Shown piece after piece: positions 46,924 through 54,658 of a stretch of 64,000 bases of DNA; the first letter of the stretch is position 1; each line of letters opens with the position of its first letter. The DNA is from Fermentibacter sp964564435. Its GTDB lineage: Bacteria; Fermentibacterota; Fermentibacteria; Fermentibacterales; Fermentibacteraceae. The position numbers and the translations under genes were made by a program. A model generated the notes under the pieces. It was given only the letters and a program-made list of their open reading frames with translations, was not told where the DNA came from and searched no databases. The stretch is from assembly GCA_964564435.1 (NCBI GenBank), contig CAZMAT010000006.1, positions 65,747 to 129,746 of the forward strand. Reading direction: 5' to 3'.

Positions 46924-48177
46924 ATGGCGGGCATCAGGCGCGAGCATTACTCCTTCGGAGTCCGCAGGACCACCGCCAGGATCGCCGAGTCCGAGGTGAA
47001 GTCGATCCGCAGGTCGGACGTGCTGAAGACCGGCCTCAGGCTCTATGACGGCAGGAACATCGGGACGGCCGGAGCCATCGGCGCCTTCGACCCCGCCGAA
47101 CTCGAGCGGCGCGCACTGGACGCGATGTCCTGCGGGATCGAGTACCCCTGGGAGATGCAGGGCAAGGCGGTCAGGCGCGAGGCTGCGGCCCTGGAGGGCA
47201 TCGGGCACGACACCCTTGCGAACGAGGCCGGGTCGTTCATGGCGGCCCTGCACGCGAAATGGCCCGACCTCGTGTTCTCCGAGAGCTTCACGGTCGAGGA
47301 CGACCGGACCTCGATCAGTAACGACAGCGGGCTCGATCTTGCGACCGACCTGTCGTCGGCAGCGGTCACTCTGGTCTTCAGGGCCCTGGGCTCCACCGGG
47401 ATCATGGACGGCTGGGTGGCCGCCGGGCCCTGCCGGAAATGGGACGCAGCAGGCATCAGGGCGGAGTTCGACCGGTTCCTGGAGGCCTGGCACAACCCCG
47501 TGGCCCTTCCTCCCGGCGGCAGGCTCCCCGTAGTCTTCCAGGAAGCCTCCCTGATCTACGGGAAGCTCTCGGGCGAGCTGTCGGGCCACAGGTACGGCAC
47601 GGGCGCCTCCCTGTTCTCGGGAAGGATGGGAGAGCGCCTCTTCGACGAGCGCTTCTCGCTCGTGCAGTCGAGGATCCCGTCGCTGGACGACTGCCCGTTC
47701 TTCGATGCGGAGGGCGTGACCCACGAAGGGTACACCCTCCCGCTCATCGAGGGAGGGGTGCTCCGCGCGGTCTGCACGGACAAGAGGACGGCGGCCAGGT
47801 TCGGCCTGCCCCATACCGGATCCGCCACGGGCGACTACGACACGATCCCCCAGGCAGCCGCGGACCGCCTCAGGGTGGAGCGGTGCGACAGGACCCTCTC
47901 GGAACTCCTCGCCGGGGAGCCCGGGATCTTCGTCTCCATCGCCTCGGGCGGCGACTTCACCCCCGAGGGCGCCTTCGCGACACCGGTGCAGCTGGCCATG
48001 CTTCACGACGGGAGGCGCTTCGTGGGAAGGCTGCCGGAGCTGCGGATCTCGTCCCATCTCTTCAGCATGTTCGGGGAGGACTGGATCGGTCAGTCGGCGG
48101 ACGACGTCTCGGCATACTGCGATTCGCCCGCCATGGTGATGCGCATGGATGTCGAAGGGGCTCAGAGCGGCGTCTGA
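46924..48177 (+). CDS. tldE: TldE/PmbA protease subunit
   Basis: A 417-residue partner of TldD, starting right after its stop. FTVEDDRTSISNDSGLDLATDLSSAAVTLVFRA is the conserved N-terminal PmbA block (S-N-S-x-G-like), and FSGRMGERLFDERFSLVQ, FDAEGVTHEGYTLPLIEGGVL and the C-terminal FSMFGEDW complete the family pattern. It lacks the H-E-x3-H zinc motif, as expected for the TldE subunit, which shapes the substrate channel. The start of the next gene overlaps its last 29 bp. Confidence 0.88.
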   Translation: MAGIRREHYSFGVRRTTARIAESEVKSIRRSDVLKTGLRLYDGRNIGTAGAIGAFDPAELERRALDAMSCGIEYPWEMQGKAVRREAAALEGIGHDTLANEAGSFMAALHAKWPDLVFSESFTVEDDRTSISNDSGLDLATDLSSAAVTLVFRALGSTGIMDGWVAAGPCRKWDAAGIRAEFDRFLEAWHNPVALPPGGRLPVVFQEASLIYGKLSGELSGHRYGTGASLFSGRMGERLFDERFSLVQSRIPSLDDCPFFDAEGVTHEGYTLPLIEGGVLRAVCTDKRTAARFGLPHTGSATGDYDTIPQAAADRLRVERCDRTLSELLAGEPGIFVSIASGGDFTPEGAFATPVQLAMLHDGRRFVGRLPELRISSHLFSMFGEDWIGQSADDVSAYCDSPAMVMRMDVEGAQSGV

Positions 48178-49747
48178 CCAGCCTTCCGGACCCGGTGCCG
48201 GGGGGCTGCCGCCCCCGGACGAGCGCGTGCTCGTGGTCGACTGCCAGTGGGACGGCCCTCTTTCCGCGGCCGTGCTGCTCGAGATCGGCTGGGTCGTCGA
48301 CACGCCCTCCGGTCAGGCCCCGCCGGGGGATGCGGTGCGTTTCGTCCTGCGCCCCGCCGATCCGGGGGCCGTCTCCGGAAGGACGCTCGCGCTGACCGGG
48401 CTCACCAGGGAGGATCTCGCGTCCGGCTCGGACCCCGGCGAGGCTGCCATCTCACTGGCGGCGGCCCTGGAAGGAGTCTCCGCCGTGGTCGCCCACTCGG
48501 CCAGGTACGAGAAGGCGCTGATCTCCCGCCTGCTTGGTCCCGATGCGGTCCTGCCGCCCTTCTTCTGCACCCTCGAGGCCGCCAGGAGGCTCCTTCCGGG
48601 CCTCTCCGGCTACGGCCTGAGGGCCGTCGCAGGATACCTGGGAATCCCTCCTCCTCCAAGGAAGCGCGTCGAGGACCAGGTCGAGGCCACGAGGCTCGTC
48701 CTGCGCTCTCTCTCGAATCCGCCCTCCGGAGGTGCAGCCGCGGAAACCGCCGTTCCGGGGAGGCGCGGCCTCCCCGGGGGGTGCTCGCTGCGGATGAGCT
48801 TCACGAAGCTGCGCGCGCTCCCGGCCGGGCCCGGGGTCTACCGTCTCCTCGACTGCGCCGGGAACCCCATCTACATCGGGAAGGCCGACTCCATACGCGG
48901 CAGGGTGCGGCAGCATTTCTCGCGAGCCGCCTGGAAGTCCAAGGACGGGCTGGTGAGCGCGATCTGGGACGTGGACTGGACGGAGACCGCAACGGGGCCG
49001 GAGGCCGCCCTGCTGGAGGCCGAGCTGATCCCGGCCCAGCGCCCGATGTCCAACCGTGCCCTGACGAGGCTGCCCGAGCGCCTCTGCTGGATGTCGCCCG
49101 ATCTGTCCGGGTGCGGGGCGGAACCGTCTCCCGGCCTGTCGCTCGGCCCGGTTGCGGGGGCACGCGTGTTCGCCGACCTGCTGCTGGTGACCAGCGCGGT
49201 CGCGGGCAGCCTCCCGGCGGAGCTTCTGCCGCAGAGGCTGGAATGGCTGGGCGGACCCTGTCCCGAAGACCTCTCGCTCGCTCTGGACATGCTCAGATCT
49301 GCCGGGGTACCTGCTTCCGGCGACCCGGCATCCGTCTTGGCCTGGGCGGCATCGCTCGCTGTGCCCGATGAGGACGCCGAACCGTCGTCACCGGCGGAGG
49401 AGACAGCCGCGCGCCTGCTCTCCGTGCTTTCAGGCGCCGCGGCCGCGGCCGCGAGGGCGGTGAGGATAGCCGGGCTGGCCTGCAGCGTTCAGGAGTTTTC
49501 GTGGAGGGGCCGGGTGAGGATGCTGCGCTTCTGCGGCGGGCGACTGGTCGAGGCCGCCTGGGGGGACGAGGGCGGCACCTGCGGACCATGTCGGCCTCCG
49601 GGACATCCCGTGCGGGATGTCATGAGCTACAGGAGGCTGTCGGTCCTGTCGGGCGAGATGTACCGCACGGGATCAATGAAGGAAGCCGCCGGTTCCCCGG
49701 ATCCGGCGGCCAGGCCGGCGGGATCGGACGGGAGAGGGAAGGCCTGA
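48149..49747 (+). CDS. GIY-YIG nuclease fused to an eroded DEDD exonuclease-like domain
   Basis: A 532-residue protein. Residues ~25-190 follow the DnaQ fold (VLVVDCQWDG, VVAHSARYEKALISRLL, LSGYGLRAVAGYLGI), but the metal ligands are replaced: D31-x-Q33 for D-x-E, E121 for the second Asp, K172 for His and Q177 for the last Asp. Residues ~222-300 are a GIY-YIG domain like UvrC/Cho with GVY (Y231), YIGK (Y242), R252 in RGRVRQHF and E290, all intact. The C-terminal ~230 residues are unassigned. DnaQ-GIY-YIG (Cho-like) fusions exist in other bacteria and suggest a DNA-repair nuclease; here only the GIY-YIG half looks active. Confidence 0.78.
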   Translation: MSKGLRAASDQPSGPGAGGLPPPDERVLVVDCQWDGPLSAAVLLEIGWVVDTPSGQAPPGDAVRFVLRPADPGAVSGRTLALTGLTREDLASGSDPGEAAISLAAALEGVSAVVAHSARYEKALISRLLGPDAVLPPFFCTLEAARRLLPGLSGYGLRAVAGYLGIPPPPRKRVEDQVEATRLVLRSLSNPPSGGAAAETAVPGRRGLPGGCSLRMSFTKLRALPAGPGVYRLLDCAGNPIYIGKADSIRGRVRQHFSRAAWKSKDGLVSAIWDVDWTETATGPEAALLEAELIPAQRPMSNRALTRLPERLCWMSPDLSGCGAEPSPGLSLGPVAGARVFADLLLVTSAVAGSLPAELLPQRLEWLGGPCPEDLSLALDMLRSAGVPASGDPASVLAWAASLAVPDEDAEPSSPAEETAARLLSVLSGAAAAAARAVRIAGLACSVQEFSWRGRVRMLRFCGGRLVEAAWGDEGGTCGPCRPPGHPVRDVMSYRRLSVLSGEMYRTGSMKEAAGSPDPAARPAGSDGRGKA

Positions 49748-49748
49748 C

Positions 49749-49991
49749 CTAGTCCTCCTCCTCGTCCTCCGCTTCATCCTCGTCATCGTCATCATCATCA
49801 GCGTCTTCGTCGGATTCCTCCTCGTCCTCCCAGGACCAGTCTTCCTCTCCGGGAGGGGGGAAACCGACATCTTCGCCCATCATGTCGTCTTCGGGTTCGC
49901 CGGGCTCGTCCCCCCCGGCATCCTCATCGATTTCGTCATCGTCCTCGAAGTCTTCGTCGTCGTCCCAGACCAATTCCAGCCCCCTTTTCAC
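49749..49991 (-). CDS. Extremely acidic small protein
   Basis: From the GTG at 49991 the frame encodes about 80 residues with roughly 48 Asp/Glu, two basic residues near the start (MKRGLELVWDDDED) and runs such as ADDDDDDEDEAEDEEED at the C-terminus. It ends one base after the convergent GIY-YIG gene stop. A longer upstream extension in the same frame antisense to the glycosyltransferase gene is Arg-rich and not credible. No clear ribosome-binding site precedes the GTG. Acidic tails like this occur in nucleic-acid mimics, histone-binding-like or RpoE-delta-type proteins, but no family can be assigned. Confidence 0.45.
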   Translation of the reverse strand: MKRGLELVWDDDEDFEDDDEIDEDAGGDEPGEPEDDMMGEDVGFPPPGEEDWSWEDEEESDEDADDDDDDEDEAEDEEED

Positions 49992-50026
49992 CGGTGCCCG
50001 AAATAGCTGAAAACGCCCGGCCCGGG

Positions 50027-51280
50027 TCAAGAGCCCGGCAAGGCGCCCCCGGCGGGCTGACCGCATGCGTCTGCGGCCCTCCATGAGTCGATCATGCTCC
50101 GGGCATGCCCGGCGGCGGAGAAGTGTCCGGATATCCGCGCCCTTGCGGCGGCCCCCAGCGAAGAGGAGCCATCCGGATCGCCCAGCAGGCGCAGCAGGAC
50201 CCCTGCCAGCGCGGAAGGATCCCCGGGATCGGTCAGGACTCCGCTCACTCCGTCCTCGACGAGCTCCGGTACGCCGGAGAGGCGGGTCGAAACGACGGGG
50301 ACGCCCATCCCCATCGCCTCCATCAGTGCTATGGGGATGCCGTCCATGTCGCCGTCCGGAGCCTTCACGCAAGGAAGGACGGCGACGGCTGAGGCGGCCG
50401 TGCCCGCAAGCACCTCGTCCGAAGGCAGCGCTCCCGGGAACTCGACGAACCCGTCGAGGCCCATGCCGGAAGCCTTCTCACGGTACATGCGGAGCCTTTC
50501 ACCGCTCCTGTCGGCCCCTGCGACGACGCAGCGCCAGCCGCTCCTCGCGGCCTTCATGATCGCGCATGCCGAAAGCAGGACCCCCACTCCCTTCTTGTCG
50601 GCCAGGCCGCTGGCCATGCACCAGATCAGCCCGCTCCCGATGCCCGACCACGCCGGCAGGCCCCTCTGCTCTATCCCGAGCCGGTTCACGACGGCCCTCG
50701 AGCCCGCACCGGCACCCCATCTCTCGGTGATGAAGCGCCTGTCGAAGTCGGAGATGGTGAACAGTGGGCATGCCTTCGAGAGCATCAGCCCGACGGCCCG
50801 GGGCCTCCTGGGCGTGAAGATGTCGGCGGCATGCACCGTGAGGCTCCAGGGGACGCCGAGCATCCTCGAAGCCCACATCGCCACGGCGGCCGGCTCCCAT
50901 GCGAAATGGCTGTGTATCCTGTCGGGAGGGTTCTTCGCGAGCGCGTCCGCGAGCCTCGCGCCGTAGGCCATGAGCAAGGGGCTGGAGACGCGGAAGGCTT
51001 CGGCGGCGAGGCCGGCCATGGAGCGGGGGTGCACGAGGAATGCGCGTGTCGTGCTCAGGAGGGAGCGGACGGCCTGCCCGGGAGTAGGCGAGCCCGTCAC
51101 CAGCTCCCCTCCGGAACCGCCCTGCACGGAACCCGCAGGCAGGTCCCCGCCGGTGATCGTGTCGATGTACCGGTCGGCGCCGGGGAGCCAGATCTCGGTT
51201 TCGACCCCGAGGGCGCCCAGTGCCTCCACCTCCGTCCTCACGTAGGTCGGCAGGAAGCCCAGCACCATGGCGACCCTCAT
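50027..51280 (-). CDS. Glycosyltransferase family 4 (group 1), first of pair
   Basis: A 417-residue GT-B enzyme; start at ATG 51280, overlapping the upstream glycosyltransferase stop (ATGA). N-terminal MRVAMVLGFLPTYVRTEVEALGALGVETEIWLPG, RIHSHFAWEPAAVAMWASRMLGVPWSLTVHAADIF (acceptor lobe), and C-terminal APDGDMDGIPIALMEAMGMGVPVVSTRLSGVPELV (the E-x7-E-like donor motif) are typical of colanic-acid/exopolysaccharide GT4s such as AmsK/WcaL-type enzymes. It probably builds a second surface glycan with its neighbour. Confidence 0.83.
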   Translation of the reverse strand: MRVAMVLGFLPTYVRTEVEALGALGVETEIWLPGADRYIDTITGGDLPAGSVQGGSGGELVTGSPTPGQAVRSLLSTTRAFLVHPRSMAGLAAEAFRVSSPLLMAYGARLADALAKNPPDRIHSHFAWEPAAVAMWASRMLGVPWSLTVHAADIFTPRRPRAVGLMLSKACPLFTISDFDRRFITERWGAGAGSRAVVNRLGIEQRGLPAWSGIGSGLIWCMASGLADKKGVGVLLSACAIMKAARSGWRCVVAGADRSGERLRMYREKASGMGLDGFVEFPGALPSDEVLAGTAASAVAVLPCVKAPDGDMDGIPIALMEAMGMGVPVVSTRLSGVPELVEDGVSGVLTDPGDPSALAGVLLRLLGDPDGSSSLGAAARARISGHFSAAGHARSMIDSWRAADACGQPAGGALPGS

Positions 51281-52539
51281 CGTCCGTCCCCCCCGGCGCC
51301 GCATCCCGCGAAGCGTCCGTATATCCCCTTCAGCACCGCGGCCTGCGCCGGCCAGGTGTATCGCGCCAGGGCGGCCGCCCTGCCGTTCCCACCCATCTCC
51401 GTCCTCGCCGCCCCGTCGGAGGCGAGGCCGAGGATGCCGCTGGCTATGGCCCGGGGGCTCTCGGGGTCTATGAGCATCCCGCAGCGCTCCCTGCCTATCA
51501 GGTCGGCCATCTCCGGCAGGTCGCTCGCGATGATCGGGAGACCGGCCATCATGTACTCGTAGAGCTTGTTGGGCAGCGAATAATAGTGATTGGGGCAGGT
51601 GTTCTGGAACAGGATCAGGCCGATGTCGGCCGATGCCGTCACGCCGGGCAGCTTTTCCGACGGCACCGGCGGGAGGATGGAGAGCACCCCGTTCACGTCC
51701 CTCTCCCTCGCCATGGCCGGAAGCACGCCCGATGTCGCGTCGGGGCCTATCATGACCACCCTGACCGAACCCCTGGGCAGGAGCCCGCAGGCTTCTATCA
51801 GTTTCTCGAGTCCGCGCTCGTACGCTATGGCCCCCTGGTACAGCACGATGGGGCCGCCATCCTCCGGAACGCCCTCCAGCCGCCCCCTGGGAGGCAGCTC
51901 GGGGATGGCCTCGGGGCAGTTCTCGACGAGCTCTATCCGGATCCCGGGGTACATCTCCTCCATGACGCCGATCCTGCCGCGGGTGACCGCGATCACCGCA
52001 TCGGCCCGGCGGATCAGCAGCCTCTCGGCAAGGCGGTCGCGCAGCCTCCCGAAAAAGCCGGTCTCGCGCAGGTACCTGGCCGAACCGAGCCAGAGCTCGT
52101 GCGAGTCGTATACGAGCCGCGCCCGGAGGAGCAGGGCGGCGGCCCGGGCGGGCATCAGCGTGTCGAGATCGTGGGCGTGCACCACGCACGCCCCTGTGCG
52201 CAGCGCCGAGGAGAGGAGGCGGACGTCGAACACGGCGTTGCGGAAGAAGTCGGCGGCCCTGCGCCTCGCCCTGCTGTGGCGGAGCCGCGAGAGGACGGCG
52301 CGGAAGGGCCCCCGGGGGCTGAATTCCGAATCGAGGCTGTCCGTGATCGAGGCGGCGGCAGGGGACCTGAACCGCAGCCTCCTGACTGATATCCCGTTCC
52401 AGTCCTCCTCGCGCGGAGCGCCCGGCTCCTCCCAGCAGAGGACGGTCACTTCCCAGCCCGCGGCCTTCAGGGCCAGGGCCTCCTTCTTCACGCGGGCATC
52501 TCCCCGGAGTCTGTTCTTGAGCATGAAGCAGGTCCGCAA
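51277..52539 (-). CDS. Glycosyltransferase family 4 (group 1), second of pair
   Basis: A 420-residue GT-B enzyme. TTG 52539 has AGGAGT five bases upstream and gives MRTCFMLKNRLRGDARVKKEALAL, a typical start; ATG 52524 is the alternative. HAHDLDTLMPARAAALLLRARLVYDSHEL and the donor lobe IVLYQGAIAYERGLEKLIEA, NKLYEYMMAGLPIIASDLPEM match GT4 enzymes of the WbuB/Cps type. It is the promoter-proximal gene of this two-gene glycosyltransferase unit and is divergent from aspartokinase. Confidence 0.83.
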   Translation of the reverse strand: MRTCFMLKNRLRGDARVKKEALALKAAGWEVTVLCWEEPGAPREEDWNGISVRRLRFRSPAAASITDSLDSEFSPRGPFRAVLSRLRHSRARRRAADFFRNAVFDVRLLSSALRTGACVVHAHDLDTLMPARAAALLLRARLVYDSHELWLGSARYLRETGFFGRLRDRLAERLLIRRADAVIAVTRGRIGVMEEMYPGIRIELVENCPEAIPELPPRGRLEGVPEDGGPIVLYQGAIAYERGLEKLIEACGLLPRGSVRVVMIGPDATSGVLPAMARERDVNGVLSILPPVPSEKLPGVTASADIGLILFQNTCPNHYYSLPNKLYEYMMAGLPIIASDLPEMADLIGRERCGMLIDPESPRAIASGILGLASDGAARTEMGGNGRAAALARYTWPAQAAVLKGIYGRFAGCGAGGDGR

Positions 52540-52602
52540 GGGGACTCCTTCCGATACGACTGCGAAGGATACTAGAGGCCCCGTTCCGCGGCAATCCACG
52601 GC

Positions 52603-52632
52603 TGGCACACCGAGGGCTCCACAGGGTAGAAT
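52603..52632 (+). promoter_or_regulatory. Candidate promoter of the aspartokinase operon
   Basis: TGGCAC (52603-52608) and TAGAAT (52627-52632) are spaced by 18 bp, giving a short leader before the ATG at 52659, which is preceded by GGAGG. On the opposite strand TAGTAT (52569-52574) could be the -10 for the glycosyltransferase pair. Confidence 0.4.
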
Positions 52633-52658
52633 CCGCCTTGGAGAGCACGGAGGTGTTC

Positions 52659-53858
52659 ATGGAGGCAACGAGCCCCAGAGTCTACAAGTTCGGTGGCACC
52701 TGCATCGCCGACGAGCCCGGCAGGCAGGCGGCGGTGGGGCACTGCGCGAAGGCTCTCTCGGACGGCAGGGGTCTCGTGGTGGTGGTCTCCGCCATGGGCA
52801 GGAACGGCGACCCGTACGCCACGGACACCCTCTCCGGCCTGGCGCCGGGCGCTCCGGCCGCCGAGCGCGACAGCCTCCTCTGCTGCGGCGAGATCATCTC
52901 GGCTGCCGTGATGGCCGATGCCCTCAGGAGCAGCGGTATCCCGGCCGAGTCGCTCGCGGGCTGGGACGCCGGACTGTCGACCGACGGGCTCCATGGCGAT
53001 GCAGAGATCTGCAGGATCGACACGGCGCGGATACGCGGGCTGCTCGAGAGGGGAGTGGTCCCGGTGGTGGCCGGTTTCCAGGGAGGCGGTCCGGACGGGG
53101 CGGCATGCACCCTGGGCAGGGGGGGCTCGGACACGACGGCCCTTGCCCTTGCCGCCGCCATCGGGGCCGGGGAGGCCGTCCTCTTCAAGAACGTCGATTC
53201 CATCAGATCGGCCGATCCCGCCCTGGTCGGGAACACCATCCGCATGGAACGCATCAGCTACGAGGATCTGAGGCAGATGTCATGGCAGGGGGCCGGCGTC
53301 GTCCACCCCAGGGCAGCCGAGATCGCGGGCGAGGCCGGCATCCCGGTCGAGGTCAGGCGCCACTCCTCGGGCGATACCGTCACCCGGATAGAGCCCTTCG
53401 TCATCAGGGGCGGCAGGTACATAACCGGGGTCGCGTCCGGCCCCGACGTATCGCGGGTGTCGGTGACCGATCCCGGTGGGGGTCCTCCCAGTTCCTTCTA
53501 CGCTAACGTGTTCGGCGCTGTAGCCGATGCCGACATCTCGATGGACATGTTCTCCGTGATGGGAAGCATCGTCCTCTTCACGGTCGACGGCCCGAGGGCG
53601 GCGGACGTCCGGTCCATCCTCTCCGGGATGGGCTTCGCGGTGGCCCTCGAGGGGCCATGCTCCAAGGTCTCGATCGTGGGTGCCGGCATGCACGGGATGA
53701 GGGGCGTCATGGCCCGGTTCGCCCGCACTCTCGACTGCGCCGGGATCGAGATGCTGCAGACCGTCGACTCGCATGCAACCATTTCCGCGCTGGTAAGGCG
53801 CGCCGACAGGGACAGGGCGCTCGCCGCCCTCCACCACGAGTTCCTGGAGGCCGGATGA
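52659..53858 (+). CDS. lysC: Aspartate kinase
   Basis: A 399-residue monofunctional aspartokinase catalysing ATP + L-aspartate to aspartyl-phosphate, the first step to lysine, threonine, methionine and diaminopimelate. ATG 52659 has GGAGG five bases upstream; an in-frame TTG at 52638 lacks a ribosome site. VYKFGGTCIAD is the K-F-G-G-T/S signature, GRGGSDTTALALA the ATP/Asp-binding loop and MSWQGAGVVHPRAAE conserved. The C-terminal ~130 residues are paired ACT domains for feedback control (VTDPGGGPPSSFYANVFGAVADADISMDM). It overlaps uppP by 4 bp. Confidence 0.92.
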   Translation: MEATSPRVYKFGGTCIADEPGRQAAVGHCAKALSDGRGLVVVVSAMGRNGDPYATDTLSGLAPGAPAAERDSLLCCGEIISAAVMADALRSSGIPAESLAGWDAGLSTDGLHGDAEICRIDTARIRGLLERGVVPVVAGFQGGGPDGAACTLGRGGSDTTALALAAAIGAGEAVLFKNVDSIRSADPALVGNTIRMERISYEDLRQMSWQGAGVVHPRAAEIAGEAGIPVEVRRHSSGDTVTRIEPFVIRGGRYITGVASGPDVSRVSVTDPGGGPPSSFYANVFGAVADADISMDMFSVMGSIVLFTVDGPRAADVRSILSGMGFAVALEGPCSKVSIVGAGMHGMRGVMARFARTLDCAGIEMLQTVDSHATISALVRRADRDRALAALHHEFLEAG

Positions 53859-54655
53859 GGCTCCTCCCCGTCCTTCTGCTCGCCCTCGTGCAGGGGATCG
53901 CAGAGTTCCTCCCAATCTCCAGTTCCGGGCACCTCGCCCTGCTGGGATGGTTCCTCGGGTCCGGCGCGACGGGCGAAGGGGTTCTGATCGAGGTCATACT
54001 GCACCTCGGGACACTCTGTTCGGTTCTCGTCTTCTACCGGGCCGGCATCTCCCGGCTCGTCGCAGGGCTGTTCAGAGGCGCAGGGGATTCATGGAGGCTG
54101 CTGCTGCTGCTTGCCCTGGCCTCCATCCCCGCGGCGGCGGTCGGGCTTCTCTTCGAGGACGGCATCGAGAGCGCCTTCTCCTCGCCTCTCCTGGTCGCCG
54201 CCCTCCTCGGGATCAACGGTGTGATCCTGCTGGTGTCGGGCCTCCTGCGCAGGGAGAGGAGGGCTCCGAGCGGGAGCGGCCCCGGGTTCCGGCACGCGGT
54301 GGCCGGGGGTCTGGCGCAGGCTGTCGCGATCCTTCCGGGGATCTCCAGATCGGGATCGACGATCTCCGCGATGACCGCCGCGGGCATGGCCCAGACCGAT
54401 GCCGCCGGGTTCTCCTTCCTCATGTCGATACCCGCGGTTGCGGGCGCCGGCCTCCTCGAGGCCCGGGGGATCGCATCCCTCGACCCGGCCGACATCCCCG
54501 TGGCGCTGGCGGGATTCGCCGTGTCCTTCCTGGCCGGCTGCGCCTCGCTCCGGCTGCTGATCGGCATGCTGGGACGGAACAGGCTCTGGGTCTTCGGTGT
54601 ATACTGCCTGGTAGCATCGGTGGCCGCGACGGCCGTAATCCTCACGGGAGGCTGA
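53855..54655 (+). CDS. uppP: Undecaprenyl-diphosphatase
   Basis: A 266-residue BacA-type membrane phosphatase that recycles undecaprenyl pyrophosphate to the monophosphate carrier needed for peptidoglycan and polysaccharide synthesis. ALVQGIAEFLPISSSGHLALLGW contains the (E/Q)-rich and P-x-S-S-S-x-H-L motif; AILPGISRSGSTISAMTAAGM the P-G-x-S-R-S-G-x-T motif. Eight or so helices are visible. Start at ATG 53855, coupled to lysC. It supports the glycan genes nearby. Confidence 0.95.
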   Translation: MRLLPVLLLALVQGIAEFLPISSSGHLALLGWFLGSGATGEGVLIEVILHLGTLCSVLVFYRAGISRLVAGLFRGAGDSWRLLLLLALASIPAAAVGLLFEDGIESAFSSPLLVAALLGINGVILLVSGLLRRERRAPSGSGPGFRHAVAGGLAQAVAILPGISRSGSTISAMTAAGMAQTDAAGFSFLMSIPAVAGAGLLEARGIASLDPADIPVALAGFAVSFLAGCASLRLLIGMLGRNRLWVFGVYCLVASVAATAVILTGG

Positions 54656-54658
54656 CCC

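Noticed and set aside
49992..50372. N-terminal extension of the acidic small protein to about 207 residues
   Set aside because: The added part is Arg-rich and antisense-frame-like inside the glycosyltransferase gene; only the acidic segment has independent character.
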